Below, piece after piece: positions 26,492 to 36,268 of a DNA stretch of 64,000 nt; the stretch's first letter is position 1; each line of letters opens with the position of its first letter. The position numbers were made by a program, and so were the translations under genes. The notes beneath the pieces are model-generated. The model saw only the letters and a program-made list of their open reading frames with translations. It did no database searches and was not told the DNA's origin. The stretch is from Rhodopseudomonas palustris HaA2 (GTDB taxonomy: Bacteria; Pseudomonadota; Alphaproteobacteria; Rhizobiales; Xanthobacteraceae), in the NCBI RefSeq assembly GCF_000013365.1, contig NC_007778.1, positions 2,790,001-2,854,000 on the forward strand, given 5' to 3'.

Positions 26492-26734
26492 ATGGACAAA
26501 GACGAAGACGACGACGTAAACACGGGAACGGCGATGGCTCAGAATCAGCGACGCGACGGATCCGACCGGCTCTGGCTGAAGTCCCTAATCGAATCGTTCG
26601 AGGCTTCGTCCTGCAGCGATGGTCGATCCCCACCCTGCGACCGGGAGCTGCTGCAGGCCGCGCGTGCGCATCTGTCGATTCGCAAGGGGCCCCACGATAG
26701 TGAGGGCAAAGGACGCTTGGTCCACGCTGCCTGA
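26492..26734 (+). CDS. Hypothetical 80-aa acidic/basic protein, weak
   Basis: 80 residues, MDKDEDDDVNTGTAMAQNQ..., with an acidic start and an Arg/Ser-rich middle. No recognisable domain or Shine-Dalgarno sequence. A GGAAC-N17-GTT element, similar to EcfG (general stress sigma factor) promoters, ends 10 bases before the ATG. Plausible as a stress gene but unproven. Confidence 0.3.
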   Translation: MDKDEDDDVNTGTAMAQNQRRDGSDRLWLKSLIESFEASSCSDGRSPPCDRELLQAARAHLSIRKGPHDSEGKGRLVHAA

Positions 26735-26933
26735 GTCCAGGGCGCGCGGTGGCGAACCCGGTCGTCGGACCGCGCACAGTCGCGCCGGCACGGCCCATCG
26801 ATGATCCGATCGCGCGGCTGGTATGCGACTATCCGCTAGGACGAAACAGCGCCATCTCCTCCCTTCCAATCATTCTCCAATCGGCTAAAAGAGCTGCGCC
26901 GCGGGCGCGGCTTTGAATGCATTGGAGGATTGA

Positions 26934-28079
26934 ATGACGAGCCGAGCGCTCATTTCAGCGGCGGTGATGCTTCTGATCGCCTCCATCATGCCCCCGGCGC
27001 GGGCGCAGAACCTCGAAGCCGGCAAGACTCCGGCCCAGCTTTTCGCAGCGACTTGCGCCGTCTGCCACAAAGGCGCGCGCGGTCTCGTCCGCTCCGTCCC
27101 GCCCAACTCTCTGGCTTCGTTTCTGCGGCAGCACTACACGACCAGCAGCGACATGGCTTCGTTGCTCGCAGCCTATCTGATCTCCAACGGCGCGACCGAC
27201 ACCCGCTACAGGCAGAACGACGTCAGGACTGATCCCGGCCAGCAGGACGGCCGACCGGGTCGCAGGCCGCGTGCGCAGGAGGCCGCGAAGCCCGAGGCGG
27301 GCAAACCCGAGGCTGCCAGGCCCGAGGCCACGGCGCCGGCCGAGGAGGGCACGCGCCGCAACCGACACAGCAAGCGGCCGCCGAAGCCGGAGGCGGACAA
27401 ACCCGCCGAAGGGGCTGCCGCGGAGACCGCTGCGCCCGCAGAGCAACCGCCCGCGAAGGATCACCGCAAGCAGAGCCGGAAGGACAAGCCGGCGAAGAAT
27501 GCGCCTGCGGGCGCCGAGGCGGCCAAGGGCGAAGCTGCGAAGCCAGCGCCAGCCGCCAGCGAACCGACTGCAGCGAAGCCTGATGCTGCGAAGCCGGGAC
27601 CTTCCGCATCTGAAACTTCAAAGCCGGAGACTGTAAAACCGGAGACTGTAAAACCGGAGGCTGCAAAGCCGGAGACGTCGAGCTCCGACGCCTCCAAGCC
27701 CGGTGTGTCGACATCGGATGTCGCCAAGCCGGACATGCCGAAGGCCGACGACATCAAGCGCGAGCCGCCGAAATCCGACACGTCGAAGCCGGAAGCCGCG
27801 CCGGCGGCGCGGGCCACGACGCCGGACGAGGTGCCACTGCGCGCCGATCCGGTTCCTGCGGTGACGCCCGCGCCGAAAGCGGCCGACACGCCACCGGGGT
27901 CCGGGACGGCTCCGCAGACGAAGCCGGCCGAGTCGCCTGCGTCGACGGGCACGCCCGCGCCGACGACTAACGCACCGGCCCCGGCGGTCGCTCCCAGCAG
28001 CGAGCCTTCCGTCACCGTGACGCCGGTCCCGCCGCCGTCCGATCAAGGCAGTGCGCCGGATGTACCGATCTCACGGTAG
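26934..28079 (+). CDS. Cytochrome c-like protein with long Pro/Lys/Glu-rich tail
   Basis: 381 residues with a strong GGAGG ribosome binding site. Signal peptide about 1-24 (VMLLIASIMPPARAQ). Residues 30-90 resemble a minimal class I cytochrome c: heme motif CAVCH at Cys41-Cys44-His45 and a terminal helix SDMASLLAAYLISNG whose Met74 could be the sixth ligand. The remaining 290 residues are low-complexity K-P-E-A-S repeats, including three near-identical pentads (ETVKP, ETVKP, EAAKP). This tail is likely extended and periplasmic, perhaps spanning to the cell wall. Whether heme is attached is unknown. It precedes a shared terminator with rplI. Confidence 0.75.
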   Translation: MTSRALISAAVMLLIASIMPPARAQNLEAGKTPAQLFAATCAVCHKGARGLVRSVPPNSLASFLRQHYTTSSDMASLLAAYLISNGATDTRYRQNDVRTDPGQQDGRPGRRPRAQEAAKPEAGKPEAARPEATAPAEEGTRRNRHSKRPPKPEADKPAEGAAAETAAPAEQPPAKDHRKQSRKDKPAKNAPAGAEAAKGEAAKPAPAASEPTAAKPDAAKPGPSASETSKPETVKPETVKPEAAKPETSSSDASKPGVSTSDVAKPDMPKADDIKREPPKSDTSKPEAAPAARATTPDEVPLRADPVPAVTPAPKAADTPPGSGTAPQTKPAESPASTGTPAPTTNAPAPAVAPSSEPSVTVTPVPPPSDQGSAPDVPISR

Positions 28080-28116
28080 TCCGGCTCATCCTGAACGCAA
28101 CAAGCCCTCTCAACGC

Positions 28117-28144
28117 AAAAGAGCCCGGCGTGAATGCCGGGCTC
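28117..28144 (-). terminator. Intrinsic terminator of the rpsF-rplI operon
   Basis: Stem GAGCCCGGC (28121-28129), loop of 6, GCCGGGCTC (28136-28144). On the minus strand it is followed by TTTTG, so it terminates rplI transcription; on the plus strand it may also stop the cytochrome-like gene. Confidence 0.85.
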
Positions 28145-28172
28145 TTCGCTGAGATGCGCGACCGACGAGTGC

Positions 28173-28763
28173 TTACTGCTCCACCGGCTGTTCTTCGTCG
28201 TCCTGCACTGCGTCCGGATCGAAGAATTCGCCGGCCGCGGCGATCGCCTCGGCGGCTGCGTCCTGATCTTCACGACGGGTCGAGATATCTTCGCCGCGGT
28301 TGATCCGCTCGGCTTCTTCGGCGCTGCGCGCCACCGTCACCGACACGCCGACTTCGACCTCCGGATGCACTGCAACCTCGATGGCGTGCTTGCCGATCGT
28401 CTTGATCGGCGCATCGAGCAGGATCTGGCTGCGGCTGATCATGACGCCTTCGGCTTCGAAGCTCGTGACGATGTCACGCACCGAAACCGAACCGAACAGC
28501 TGACCGGTCTCCGACGCCTGGCGGATGACGATGACGTTGTGACCGTCGATCTTCTCCGCGACCTTCGCCGCTTCGGCCTTGGCGGCGATGTTGCGCGCCT
28601 CGAGGTCGGCCTTCATGTGCTCGTATTTGTCGCGATTAGCCGCGGTCGCGCGCAGCGCCTTGCCGCGCGGCAGAAGGAAATTACGGGCGTAACCGTCCTT
28701 GACGCGAACCAACTCGCCCATTTGGCCGAGCTTGGCGACGCGTTCCAGCAGAATGACTTCCAT
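28173..28763 (-). CDS. rplI: 50S ribosomal protein L9
   Basis: 196 residues. The N-terminal domain [20 protein letters not shown] with the L9 signature [16 protein letters not shown] is followed by a long connecting helix and the C-terminal domain ([10 protein letters not shown]). An acidic, disordered extension ([10 protein letters not shown] ... [13 protein letters not shown]) makes it longer than the usual 150 residues, as in other alphaproteobacteria. Last gene of the rpsF-rpsR-DUF2232-rplI operon, ending at an intrinsic terminator. Confidence 0.97.
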   Translation of the reverse strand: MEVILLERVAKLGQMGELVRVKDGYARNFLLPRGKALRATAANRDKYEHMKADLEARNIAAKAEAAKVAEKIDGHNVIVIRQASETGQLFGSVSVRDIVTSFEAEGVMISRSQILLDAPIKTIGKHAIEVAVHPEVEVGVSVTVARSAEEAERINRGEDISTRREDQDAAAEAIAAAGEFFDPDAVQDDEEQPVEQ

Positions 28764-28798
28764 ATTGTTCTCCTCGTGTCGTTGGATAAGGGACGAAA

Positions 28799-29749
28799 TC
28801 AGGTAGTGGGCGGCGGCGGCATCGATCGGCGCTGGTAGTAGCGCTGCCGAAAGCCGAAGGCGGCGTCGCCGATGCCGAGAGCCATCAGGCCGATCGCAGG
28901 CCACAGGAAGATCAGCACCAGCGCGTAGGTAGAACTCAACAGAAAGCCGCGATGGCGGGCGGTCATCGTCAACGTGTGCAGCGTTGCGGCACCGGTCAGC
29001 CCATAAGCGACCAGCAGCGCGGCGCTGACGGTCTTGCCGATCAATCCGGCGATTCCGCCGGCAAAGCTGAGGCCGAGCGCGAGTGACAGCACCGCCAGAG
29101 TCATCGCCGGCAGCGCCACCGTGCGCAGATCGGGCCGTGGCCGGGTCAGCCGGCCGGAGGTCGCGGTGATCTTGGCGGCGAGCCAAAGATTCAGCGTCAA
29201 GGTCAGCATCGCGACGGTGGCGGCGGCCGGCGGCGCGACGGCGACCAGCGCGTCGATCAGCTTGTCGGTATCGGCGGAGTCGCGCGGGCTCAGCGCCCGT
29301 TGCAATCCGCTGCGCAGGCCTTCGCTGATGGTCGCGCCGTCGGTGCCCAGCGTCAGCATCGCGGCCATCGTGGTCAACGCGGCGAAGCCGGCCAACCACA
29401 CCACGATGCGGCCGACCGGGTACCACTCCAGCGCGCCGGGCGGGGGTGCATCGGACGCTTCGGCTGGCCGCGCCAGCATCGCGAGGCGGCCGAGCCAGTA
29501 GGCCGGCGCCACGACGGTGACGATGAAGGCGATGGCATAGGAGAAACTGAAGATCGCGGCGAGCCCTGCGGCGCCGAGCAGTCCGCCGGCCGCGGCGCCG
29601 ACGGCGCCCCAGCCGAGCGCGGCCACCATCAGCGGTAGCGGCGCCAGATAGAACAGAATCAGGGAGATCAACGCGCCCGAGACGATCGAGGCGAACATCA
29701 GCGCCGAGGCGCAGCCTGCGGCAATCGCGATCAGGATCTGGATCATCAT
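28799..29749 (-). CDS. DUF2232 domain membrane protein
   Basis: 316 residues from the ATG at 29749 (a second Met immediately follows). About eight hydrophobic segments, beginning [21 protein letters not shown], with [20 protein letters not shown] and a C-terminal [21 protein letters not shown]. This is the DUF2232 membrane protein that alphaproteobacteria keep between rpsR and rplI. Its role is unknown; YbbP/ECF-transporter-like topology has been suggested for related proteins. It starts about 125 bases after rpsR. Confidence 0.85.
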   Translation of the reverse strand: MMIQILIAIAAGCASALMFASIVSGALISLILFYLAPLPLMVAALGWGAVGAAAGGLLGAAGLAAIFSFSYAIAFIVTVVAPAYWLGRLAMLARPAEASDAPPPGALEWYPVGRIVVWLAGFAALTTMAAMLTLGTDGATISEGLRSGLQRALSPRDSADTDKLIDALVAVAPPAAATVAMLTLTLNLWLAAKITATSGRLTRPRPDLRTVALPAMTLAVLSLALGLSFAGGIAGLIGKTVSAALLVAYGLTGAATLHTLTMTARHRGFLLSSTYALVLIFLWPAIGLMALGIGDAAFGFRQRYYQRRSMPPPPTT

Positions 29750-29875
29750 CAGCTGTCCCGCTCCTTTCGAGCGGTTAGAGGCGGTTCGCCCCAACCATCG
29801 GCATCCGGACGAGCGGAGCCTTATGACTTACGACAACGGGTGGAAACCCGCGGCGCGGACGCCGCGGGTGAGAGA

Positions 29876-30115
29876 TCAGCGAATGACGTAGGGCAGCAGG
29901 CCGAGGAAACGGGCGCGCTTGATGGCGCGCGCGAGTTCGCGCTGCTTCTTGGCGGAGACAGCGGTGATGCGGCTCGGCACGATCTTGCCGCGCTCGGAGA
30001 CGTAACGCATCAGCAGCTTGGAATCCTTGTAGTCGATCTTCGGCGCATTCGGGCCCGTGAACGGGCAGGTCTTGCGGCGGCGGAAGAACGGACGGCGGGC
30101 ACCTGCTTCAGCCAT
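29876..30115 (-). CDS. rpsR: 30S ribosomal protein S18
   Basis: 79 residues, normal length: [20 protein letters not shown], then [20 protein letters not shown] with the [20 protein letters not shown] signature and LGLLPYV at the end. S18 pairs with S6 on the 30S platform, and the two genes are adjacent (5 bases apart). Confidence 0.98.
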   Translation of the reverse strand: MAEAGARRPFFRRRKTCPFTGPNAPKIDYKDSKLLMRYVSERGKIVPSRITAVSAKKQRELARAIKRARFLGLLPYVIR

Positions 30116-30120
30116 GATTC

Positions 30121-30600
30121 TTACTCCTCGCTCGCTGCGGCAGTGTCGGCGTCTTCACGCGGACGGCGCGGACCCCGGTCACCCCGGAAGCCGCCGCCCT
30201 CGCGGTCGCCACGGCCTTCACGGTCGCCCCGGAAGCCGCCCTCGCGGGGGCCACGGTCGTCGCGTTCGCGGTCACGATCGGCCTTGCGCATCATCGCCGA
30301 GGGGCCTTCCTCGTGCTCATCGACGCGGACCGTCAGATAGCGGACGATGTCCTCGTTGATGCGCTCCTGGCGCTCGATCTCGGAGACCACCGCGGAGGGG
30401 CCGTCGATGTTGAGCAGCACGAAATGCGCCTTGCGGTTCTTGTTCATGCGGTAGGTGAGGGAACGCAGTCCCCAGGCTTCGGTCTTGGTGACCTTGCCGC
30501 CGAGACCTTCGATCACGCCGGTGATCTGGGTGGTCAACTCTTCCACCTGCTGGGTGCTCGCGTCCTGGCGCGCGAGAAAAACATGCTCATAAAGAGGCAT
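30121..30600 (-). CDS. rpsF: 30S ribosomal protein S6 with Arg/Gly-rich tail
   Basis: 159 residues from the ATG at 30600 (AAGGA upstream). The S6 fold occupies about 1-100 ([20 protein letters not shown] ... [37 protein letters not shown]). The C-terminal 55 residues are a disordered basic Arg/Gly/Asp tail ([20 protein letters not shown]), an alphaproteobacterial feature. First gene of the S6-S18 operon. Confidence 0.97.
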   Translation of the reverse strand: MPLYEHVFLARQDASTQQVEELTTQITGVIEGLGGKVTKTEAWGLRSLTYRMNKNRKAHFVLLNIDGPSAVVSEIERQERINEDIVRYLTVRVDEHEEGPSAMMRKADRDRERDDRGPREGGFRGDREGRGDREGGGFRGDRGPRRPREDADTAAASEE

Positions 30601-30782
30601 GATGGTCCTTTCCATGTTGGCGCAGAACCGGCGGCAAGCCCTTCGAACCCTTCGGAAAGGACTCGACTGCTCAGAAGGCGGGAGCACGGGACGACGAGCC
30701 GACTGGCTCTGCCGCATCAATTTCGCCAGAAAGGTGAAAATGCTGAGACCGTCCGTTCAGCTCCCGGCCGGGATCTGCGGAT
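30601..30782 (-). promoter_or_regulatory. rpsF 5' leader, about 180 nt
   Basis: A long untranslated leader between the putative start site near 30782 and the rpsF ATG. It includes a CCGCCGG-containing segment near the start codon. In many bacteria the S6:S18 complex binds a CCG-bearing hairpin in this leader; whether the same structure exists here is inferred. Confidence 0.35.
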
Positions 30783-30788
30783 GCGCGG

Positions 30789-30816
30789 GTTATACGTATT
30801 TTTGTCGCAATGGCAA
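30789..30816 (-). promoter_or_regulatory. Putative promoter of the rpsF operon
   Basis: On the minus strand, TTGCCA (complement of 30811-30816), 16-base spacer, TATAAC (complement of 30789-30794). Good match to sigma-70, placed about 190 bases upstream of rpsF. Confidence 0.6.
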
Positions 30817-30846
30817 GGGTCGGACCGGTGTCCGGCGCCATCGACC

Positions 30847-32130
30847 TCAGGAATCAACCTTGTCGGCGTGTGCCGCGGACCAAACCCGGCGCGCCGCGCG
30901 GGCGTCGGCATCCGGCATTGGAACCAGCCCGATCGCGTCGTCGCGGGCACCGCAGTGGACAACGACGCCTCTGCCGCGCCGCTTGGCCTCGTACATTGCG
31001 TGATCGGCCGATCGCAACAGGTCGTCGGCAGTCGGGCCGTCGTTGGGGAAAGTGGCGCTGCCGATGCTGACGCCGATGCTGAGCGGGGTGTCTTGGCCGA
31101 GGTCGAAGGGCTGGGCGATCCGCGCGATCACCCGCTCGGCGATCGGCGCGCTTTCCATCGCCGAGACAGCCGGAAGCAGGATCACGAATTCGTCGCCGCC
31201 GACCCGGAAGATGAGGTCGTGATCGCGCACGCAACTGCGCAGCCGTTCGGCCACCACCACCAGCACAGCGTCGCCGACCGCATGGCCGTAGCCGTCATTG
31301 GCGGCCTTGAAGCCGTCGAGGTCGAGGCAGAGCACCGTCAGAGGCTGATCGTCCCGTCCTGGCGCGCCCCTCGCGTCGCGGAGCAACTCGTCGAAGCGCC
31401 GATGCTGCATGGTCCGGTTCGGCAGGCCAGTGAGCTGGTCGTAGTTCGCCAGCCATTTGTTTTCCCGCTCCGAAAGAAACAGATGGAGCAGAACATCGTA
31501 GTTCTCGAACAGAAGGAGAGCCATTCCGGCTCCCCAGCCCGGAATGAGCAGCGCGATCAGGTAGGTCTGCGCAATCGGCGAAAACACCATCGCCACCGTG
31601 TATGGCAGCACCAGAATGCAGATCAGGGCGATGCCGTAGCGCGGCGTGCCGGCATGTCGGGAGGAGATGGCCCCGGAAAGCCCCGCGATGACGATGCCGG
31701 TCAGCAGAATCAAAGGTCCTTGACCCGTCAGGACGCAGAGCGTGCAGCCGACCGAATAGTTGAGCGCCCAGGCGAGCCCGAGGTAGATTGGCAGTCCGTC
31801 GGCGGGCCGATCGGACGCGTGTGCTGTGCTCATCCTTCGCGCGACACTGTAGCGCGCAATGCCGAAGGCCACCTCGAACGCAATCCAGGCATAGGCCCAG
31901 GTCTTCCCCGTCAACAGCGCCGCGATGATCGTGAACATCGTCGTCGACAGCATGGCCATCAGCAGCGTGCGCGTCTTGGTCTGACTTTGCAGCAGCAGGC
32001 GGCGCAGGATGGCGTCGGGTTGCGGTCTGGGACCGTTGATCAGCCATCGGATCAGGCGCGTCTCGACGATCGGCCCCCCGGCGTTGGCTGCTTCGATGAA
32101 GTTGAGTTTGGGATTGTTCACGCGGCGCAT
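30847..32130 (-). CDS. Membrane diguanylate cyclase (GGDEF)
   Basis: 427 residues. Residues about 55-230 hold roughly six hydrophobic segments, so the sensor part is membrane-embedded. The GGDEF domain (about 240-400) carries NYDQLTGLPNR, LDLDGFKAANDGYGHAVGD, the intact active site RVGGDEFVILL and an inhibitory RxxD site (RDHD) five residues upstream. No EAL domain. It should make cyclic di-GMP with product inhibition. It begins with MRRVNNPKLNF and stands alone next to fabD (divergent). The input signal is unknown. Confidence 0.9.
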   Translation of the reverse strand: MRRVNNPKLNFIEAANAGGPIVETRLIRWLINGPRPQPDAILRRLLLQSQTKTRTLLMAMLSTTMFTIIAALLTGKTWAYAWIAFEVAFGIARYSVARRMSTAHASDRPADGLPIYLGLAWALNYSVGCTLCVLTGQGPLILLTGIVIAGLSGAISSRHAGTPRYGIALICILVLPYTVAMVFSPIAQTYLIALLIPGWGAGMALLLFENYDVLLHLFLSERENKWLANYDQLTGLPNRTMQHRRFDELLRDARGAPGRDDQPLTVLCLDLDGFKAANDGYGHAVGDAVLVVVAERLRSCVRDHDLIFRVGGDEFVILLPAVSAMESAPIAERVIARIAQPFDLGQDTPLSIGVSIGSATFPNDGPTADDLLRSADHAMYEAKRRGRGVVVHCGARDDAIGLVPMPDADARAARRVWSAAHADKVDS

Positions 32131-32433
32131 CAGGTGAGTTGTTTGGTGTTATCCCAAAGGCTATTCCCCAAATTGTTTATAGGTACTTTTCGCAGGTGCG
32201 GAAGATTTCGCCGGGGGCTCGACAGGGTGAAGAATTCATTGCCGAATGCCCCCAGGTCCGCGCCCCTTCCGCCGCCGCCGGGCAGGAATTCCATCCGGCT
32301 CCGCGCACGAATCGGCGACTGCGAAGCAGCCGGGCCGGCCGGGCTCTTGCGCTGCGGATTTGCGCGGTCAACTTGACACGACATGCCCGCGCGGTGTCTT
32401 ACGGCGCCACTTCAGACAGGTTCAGGAACGCAG
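32131..32433. other. Intergenic region between the diguanylate cyclase gene and fabD
   Basis: 303 bases with no supported gene, holding the divergent promoters. Near fabD there is TTGACA (32373-32378), an 18-base spacer and TCTTAC (32397-32402), a weak -10, about 32 bases before the fabD ATG. The diguanylate cyclase side is more AT-rich. Confidence 0.4.
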
Positions 32434-33393
32434 ATGACGGCAGCATTCACATTCCCAGGGCAGGGCTCGCAGGCGGTCGGCATGGGCAAGGCGCTGGCCG
32501 ATGCCTTTCCTGCGGCAAAGGCGGTGTTCGACGAGGTCGACGCCGCGCTCGGCGAAAAGCTGACGGCGACCATCTGGGAAGGGCCGGCAGAGACGCTGCA
32601 ACTCACCGAGAACGCCCAGCCGGCGCTGATGGCGGTGTCGCTCGCCGCGCTGCGGGTGCTCGAAAGCGAGGCCGGGATCTCGGTTGGACGCGATGCGGCC
32701 TTCGTCGCCGGGCATTCGCTGGGTGAATATTCGGCGCTGGCAGCCGCGGGCGCGCTGACGGTCAGCGATACCGCTCGGCTGCTGCGCATCCGGGGCCGTG
32801 CGATGCAGAAGGCCGTTCCGGTCGGCGTCGGCGCGATGGCCGCGCTGCTCGGGCTCGACTACGAGGCCGCCGTGGCGGTCGCGAGCGAAGCGGCCCAGGG
32901 CCAGGTTTGCCAGGCCGCCAACGACAATGGCGGCGGACAGGTCGTGGTCTCCGGCCACAAGGAGGCGGTGGAGCGCGCCGTCGAGATCGCCAAGGGCAAG
33001 GGCGCCAAGCGCGCGATGCTGCTGCCGGTGTCGGCGCCGTTCCATTGCGCCCTGATGCAGCCCGCGGCCGAGGCGATGGCGGAAGCTTTGGCGGGTGTGG
33101 CGATCCAGTCGCCCGCCGTGCCGCTGGTTTGCAACGTTCTGGCCGCGCCGATTACCGACCCGGATGAGATTCGCCGCCGGCTGATCGAACAGGTCACCGG
33201 CACCGTGCGTTGGCGCGAGTCAGTGGCCTATATGGCTGGCCACGGCGTCAGCCGTTTTCTCGAGATCGGCGCCGGCAAGGTGCTGAGCGGACTGGTCAAG
33301 CGGATCGCCGACGGCGCGACCGGCGTCGCGATCGGCAATCCCAACGATATCGCGGCCGCCAAGGACGCACTCACGGCCGGGCGTTCGGCGTAA
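32434..33393 (+). CDS. fabD: Malonyl-CoA:ACP transacylase
   Basis: 319 residues. FabD moves malonyl from CoA to ACP for fatty-acid chain extension. The nucleophile is Ser95 in AGHSLGEYSAL and the catalytic base His204 in SAPFHCALM; the opening AFTFPGQGSQAVGMG and Gln in FPGQGSQ (oxyanion hole) are intact. It begins the fabD-fabG-acpP-fabF series, with fabG 20 bases downstream. Confidence 0.97.
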   Translation: MTAAFTFPGQGSQAVGMGKALADAFPAAKAVFDEVDAALGEKLTATIWEGPAETLQLTENAQPALMAVSLAALRVLESEAGISVGRDAAFVAGHSLGEYSALAAAGALTVSDTARLLRIRGRAMQKAVPVGVGAMAALLGLDYEAAVAVASEAAQGQVCQAANDNGGGQVVVSGHKEAVERAVEIAKGKGAKRAMLLPVSAPFHCALMQPAAEAMAEALAGVAIQSPAVPLVCNVLAAPITDPDEIRRRLIEQVTGTVRWRESVAYMAGHGVSRFLEIGAGKVLSGLVKRIADGATGVAIGNPNDIAAAKDALTAGRSA

Positions 33394-33413
33394 CCGGCGG
33401 CGAAGGAGACGAC

Positions 33414-34151
33414 ATGTTCGATTTGACGGGACGAACCGCGCTGGTCACCGGCGCGACCGGGGGCATCGGCGGCGCGATCGCGCAGGCCCTACATGGCCAG
33501 GGCGCGACGGTGGCGATCTCCGGGACGCGGCGCGAGGCGCTGGACACGCTGGCGGCGAAGCTCGGCGAGCGCGTTCACGTGCTGCCGTGCAATCTGTCGG
33601 ATGCGGCCGAGGTCGAGGCGCTGGTGCCGGCGGCGGCCGAGGCCATGGGCCAGCTCGATATTCTGGTCTGCAATGCCGGCATCACCCGCGACAATCTCTT
33701 CGTGCAGTTGCGTGACGAGGATTGGGACGAGGTCATCAAGGTCAACCTCACCGCGACGTTCCGGCTGACGCGGGCCGCGACCAAACTGATGATGCGCAAG
33801 AAATTCGGCCGCATCATCGCGATCACCTCGGTGGTCGGCGTCACCGGCAATCCGGGGCAGGGCAACTACACGGCGTCCAAGGCCGGGCTGATCGGCATGA
33901 TCAAGACGCTCGGCGCCGAATACGCCAAGCGCAACGTCACCGCCAACTGCATCGCGCCGGGCTTCATCGCCACGCCGATGACCGACGTCCTCAACGACAA
34001 GCAGCGCGAAACCATTCTCGGCAAGGTGCCGGCCGGACGGCTCGGCACCCCGGAGGACATCGCCGCTGCGGCAGTGTATCTCAGTTCGAACGAGGCCGCT
34101 TACGTCACCGGTCAGACCATCCACGTCAATGGCGGGATGGCCATGATCTGA
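33414..34151 (+). CDS. fabG: 3-oxoacyl-ACP reductase
   Basis: 245 residues. NADPH-dependent reduction of 3-oxoacyl-ACP. Cofactor motif [12 protein letters not shown] at 12-23, NAG in [10 protein letters not shown], catalytic Ser139, Tyr152 and Lys156 ([20 protein letters not shown]), and Asn111. C-terminus ends [13 protein letters not shown], the classic FabG end. GGAG precedes the start. It sits between fabD and acpP. Confidence 0.96.
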   Translation: MFDLTGRTALVTGATGGIGGAIAQALHGQGATVAISGTRREALDTLAAKLGERVHVLPCNLSDAAEVEALVPAAAEAMGQLDILVCNAGITRDNLFVQLRDEDWDEVIKVNLTATFRLTRAATKLMMRKKFGRIIAITSVVGVTGNPGQGNYTASKAGLIGMIKTLGAEYAKRNVTANCIAPGFIATPMTDVLNDKQRETILGKVPAGRLGTPEDIAAAAVYLSSNEAAYVTGQTIHVNGGMAMI

Positions 34152-34464
34152 TTCCGGCGGCACGCCGCTGCAAGTCCGTTGCATCGCAAGCGGGGCTTGC
34201 GGCGGGGGGACCGCGTGTTGTGGTCAATGCATCGGAAGTATGATAACCGGACCACCGGCGGATAGGCAAAGAAGGCCATTGCAGGAAGTCCAAACCCTGT
34301 ATATTGCCGATGGGGACCCGCCGCTTCGGGCGGTCGGGTTTCGACCTCGGGGACGGGGCAAAATCAGTACACTATCGCGATTGCGACTGGAACTTAGCGA
34401 GTTTGACGCACCACGATGGCTCGTATCGTCTGTCGGTCGGGTCGGAACAACGGGGTTAGAGAGA
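34152..34464 (+). promoter_or_regulatory. Leader/promoter region of acpP
   Basis: 313 bases with no gene. A TTGCAG (34279-34284) and TATATT (34300-34305) pair is present with a short 15-base spacer, about 165 bases before the acpP ATG. A CCGCC/GGCGG hairpin with a GCTTCG loop follows. acpP is expected to be transcribed strongly on its own, apart from fabG. Confidence 0.4.
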
Positions 34465-34704
34465 ATGAGTGAGATTGGCGAGCGGGTTAAGAAGATCGTG
34501 GTGGAGCACCTCGGTGTCGAGCCGGAGAAGGTGGTCGATGGCGCCAGCTTCATCGATGATCTCGGCGCCGACAGCCTCGACACCGTCGAACTCGTGATGG
34601 CGTTCGAAGAAGAGTTCGGGTGCGAAATTCCCGACGATGCCGCCGAGACGATTCTCACCGTCGGCGATGCCACCAAGTTCCTCGAGAAAAACGCGAAGAG
34701 CTGA
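34465..34704 (+). CDS. acpP: Acyl carrier protein
   Basis: 79 residues, acidic. The phosphopantetheine serine is Ser37 in [16 protein letters not shown], and the rest is the usual four-helix pattern ([18 protein letters not shown]). It carries acyl chains in fatty-acid synthesis. Located between fabG and fabF, as in most bacteria. Confidence 0.98.
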   Translation: MSEIGERVKKIVVEHLGVEPEKVVDGASFIDDLGADSLDTVELVMAFEEEFGCEIPDDAAETILTVGDATKFLEKNAKS

Positions 34705-34799
34705 CGCCCTGCGCGGTGACGATGGAGCCGGACGGACCGTGATGAACGGTCCACCGGCTTCTTGCTTTGGACCGCGCATTCTGGCCCGGAGTACGGAAA

Positions 34800-36065
34800 A
34801 TGAGACGTGTCGTCGTCACAGGCCTTGGCATGGTTTCGCCGCTCGGCTGTGGCGTCGATTCGACCTGGAGCCGGATTCTCAAAGGCGAAAGCGGCGCGCG
34901 CAAGATCGACGCTTTCGATGTTTCCGATCTGACCAGCCAGATCGCCTGCATCATCCCGCGTGGTGACGGCACCGACGGCACCTATAACGCCGATCAATGG
35001 ATGGAGCCGAAAGACCAGCGCAAGGTCGACGACTTCATCGTCTATGCAATGTGTGCGGCGCGTCAGGCTCTCGACGACGCCGGCTGGCATCCCTCCACCG
35101 AAGAAGAGCGCTGCGCCTCGGGCGTTTTGATCGGCTCCGGCATCGGGGGCCTGCAGGGCATCGCCGAGACGGCGCTCGTTCTGAAGGAACGCGGGCCGCG
35201 CAAAATCTCGCCGTTCTTCATTCCGGGTCGTCTGATCAACCTCGCCTCGGGTTACGTATCGATCGAGTTCGGGCTCAAGGGGCCGAACCACTCCGTCGTT
35301 ACGGCATGCTCGACCGGCGCGCATGCGATCGGCGACGCGTCGCGACTGATCGCGCTCGGTGACGCCGACATCATGGTCGCCGGCGGCACCGAATCCCCGA
35401 TCAGCCGTCTGGCGATGGCCGGCTTCTGCGCCGCGCGCGCGCTGTCGACCGGTTTCAACGAGAACCCGCAGAAGGCGTCGCGGCCCTACGACAAGGATCG
35501 CGACGGTTTTGTGATGGGCGAAGGCGCCGGCATCGTCGTGCTCGAGGAGTACGAACATGCGAAAGCGCGCGGCGCGCGGATCTACGCCGAAGTGATCGGC
35601 TACGGTCTGACCGGCGACGCCTATCACATCACGGCACCGACCCCGGACGGCGACGGCGCGTTCCGCTGCATGAGCGCCGCGATCAAACGCGCCGGCATCT
35701 CGGTCTCGGATATCGACTACATCAACGCGCACGGCACCTCGACGCCGCTTGGCGACGAGATCGAACTCGGCGCCGCGCAACGGTTGCTCGGCAATGCCGC
35801 GTCACGCGTGTCGATGTCGTCGACCAAATCCTCGATCGGCCATTTGCTCGGCGCGGCCGGTGCGGTCGAAGCGATCTTCAGCGTGCTGGCGATTCGCGAC
35901 AACGTTGCGCCGCCGACCATCAATCTCGACAACCCGTCGGTCGAGACCGCGATCGACCTCGTGCCGTGGAAACCGCGCGAACGTGAAATCAACGTCGCGC
36001 TGTCGAACTCTTTCGGCTTTGGCGGGACTAATGCATCGTTGATCCTGCAGCGCGTCGCCGATTGA
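34800..36065 (+). CDS. fabF: 3-oxoacyl-ACP synthase II
   Basis: 421 residues. Condenses acyl-ACP with malonyl-ACP. Catalytic Cys170 in VVTACSTGAHA; histidines in INAHGTSTPLGD and SSIGHLLGAAGAVEAI; the FabF end NSFGFGGTNASLIL is present. Start ATG at 34800. A 95-base gap follows acpP. The Lys in KSSIGH is also conserved. Confidence 0.97.
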   Translation: MRRVVVTGLGMVSPLGCGVDSTWSRILKGESGARKIDAFDVSDLTSQIACIIPRGDGTDGTYNADQWMEPKDQRKVDDFIVYAMCAARQALDDAGWHPSTEEERCASGVLIGSGIGGLQGIAETALVLKERGPRKISPFFIPGRLINLASGYVSIEFGLKGPNHSVVTACSTGAHAIGDASRLIALGDADIMVAGGTESPISRLAMAGFCAARALSTGFNENPQKASRPYDKDRDGFVMGEGAGIVVLEEYEHAKARGARIYAEVIGYGLTGDAYHITAPTPDGDGAFRCMSAAIKRAGISVSDIDYINAHGTSTPLGDEIELGAAQRLLGNAASRVSMSSTKSSIGHLLGAAGAVEAIFSVLAIRDNVAPPTINLDNPSVETAIDLVPWKPREREINVALSNSFGFGGTNASLILQRVAD

Positions 36066-36268
36066 AGGCGTTGCAGGCACTTCAACGTTTCGCCGTAATC
36101 CCTGCTAAAACCTACGACATTAGGCGATATGGGAGTATGATCGGCGACGGCCCGACGAGGTCTGGAGCGATTCCACACCGGATGTTCCCACCAAAGACGT
36201 GATCCCGAACGCCTCCGGTGCGATCTTGCACGGACCATCCATCAGACCACAGGAATCAGGTTGCACCG

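Noticed and set aside
34224-35780. 518-codon open frame on the strand opposite fabF
   Set aside because: It mirrors fabF in a GC-rich genome; no protein-like motifs, and fabF is certain.
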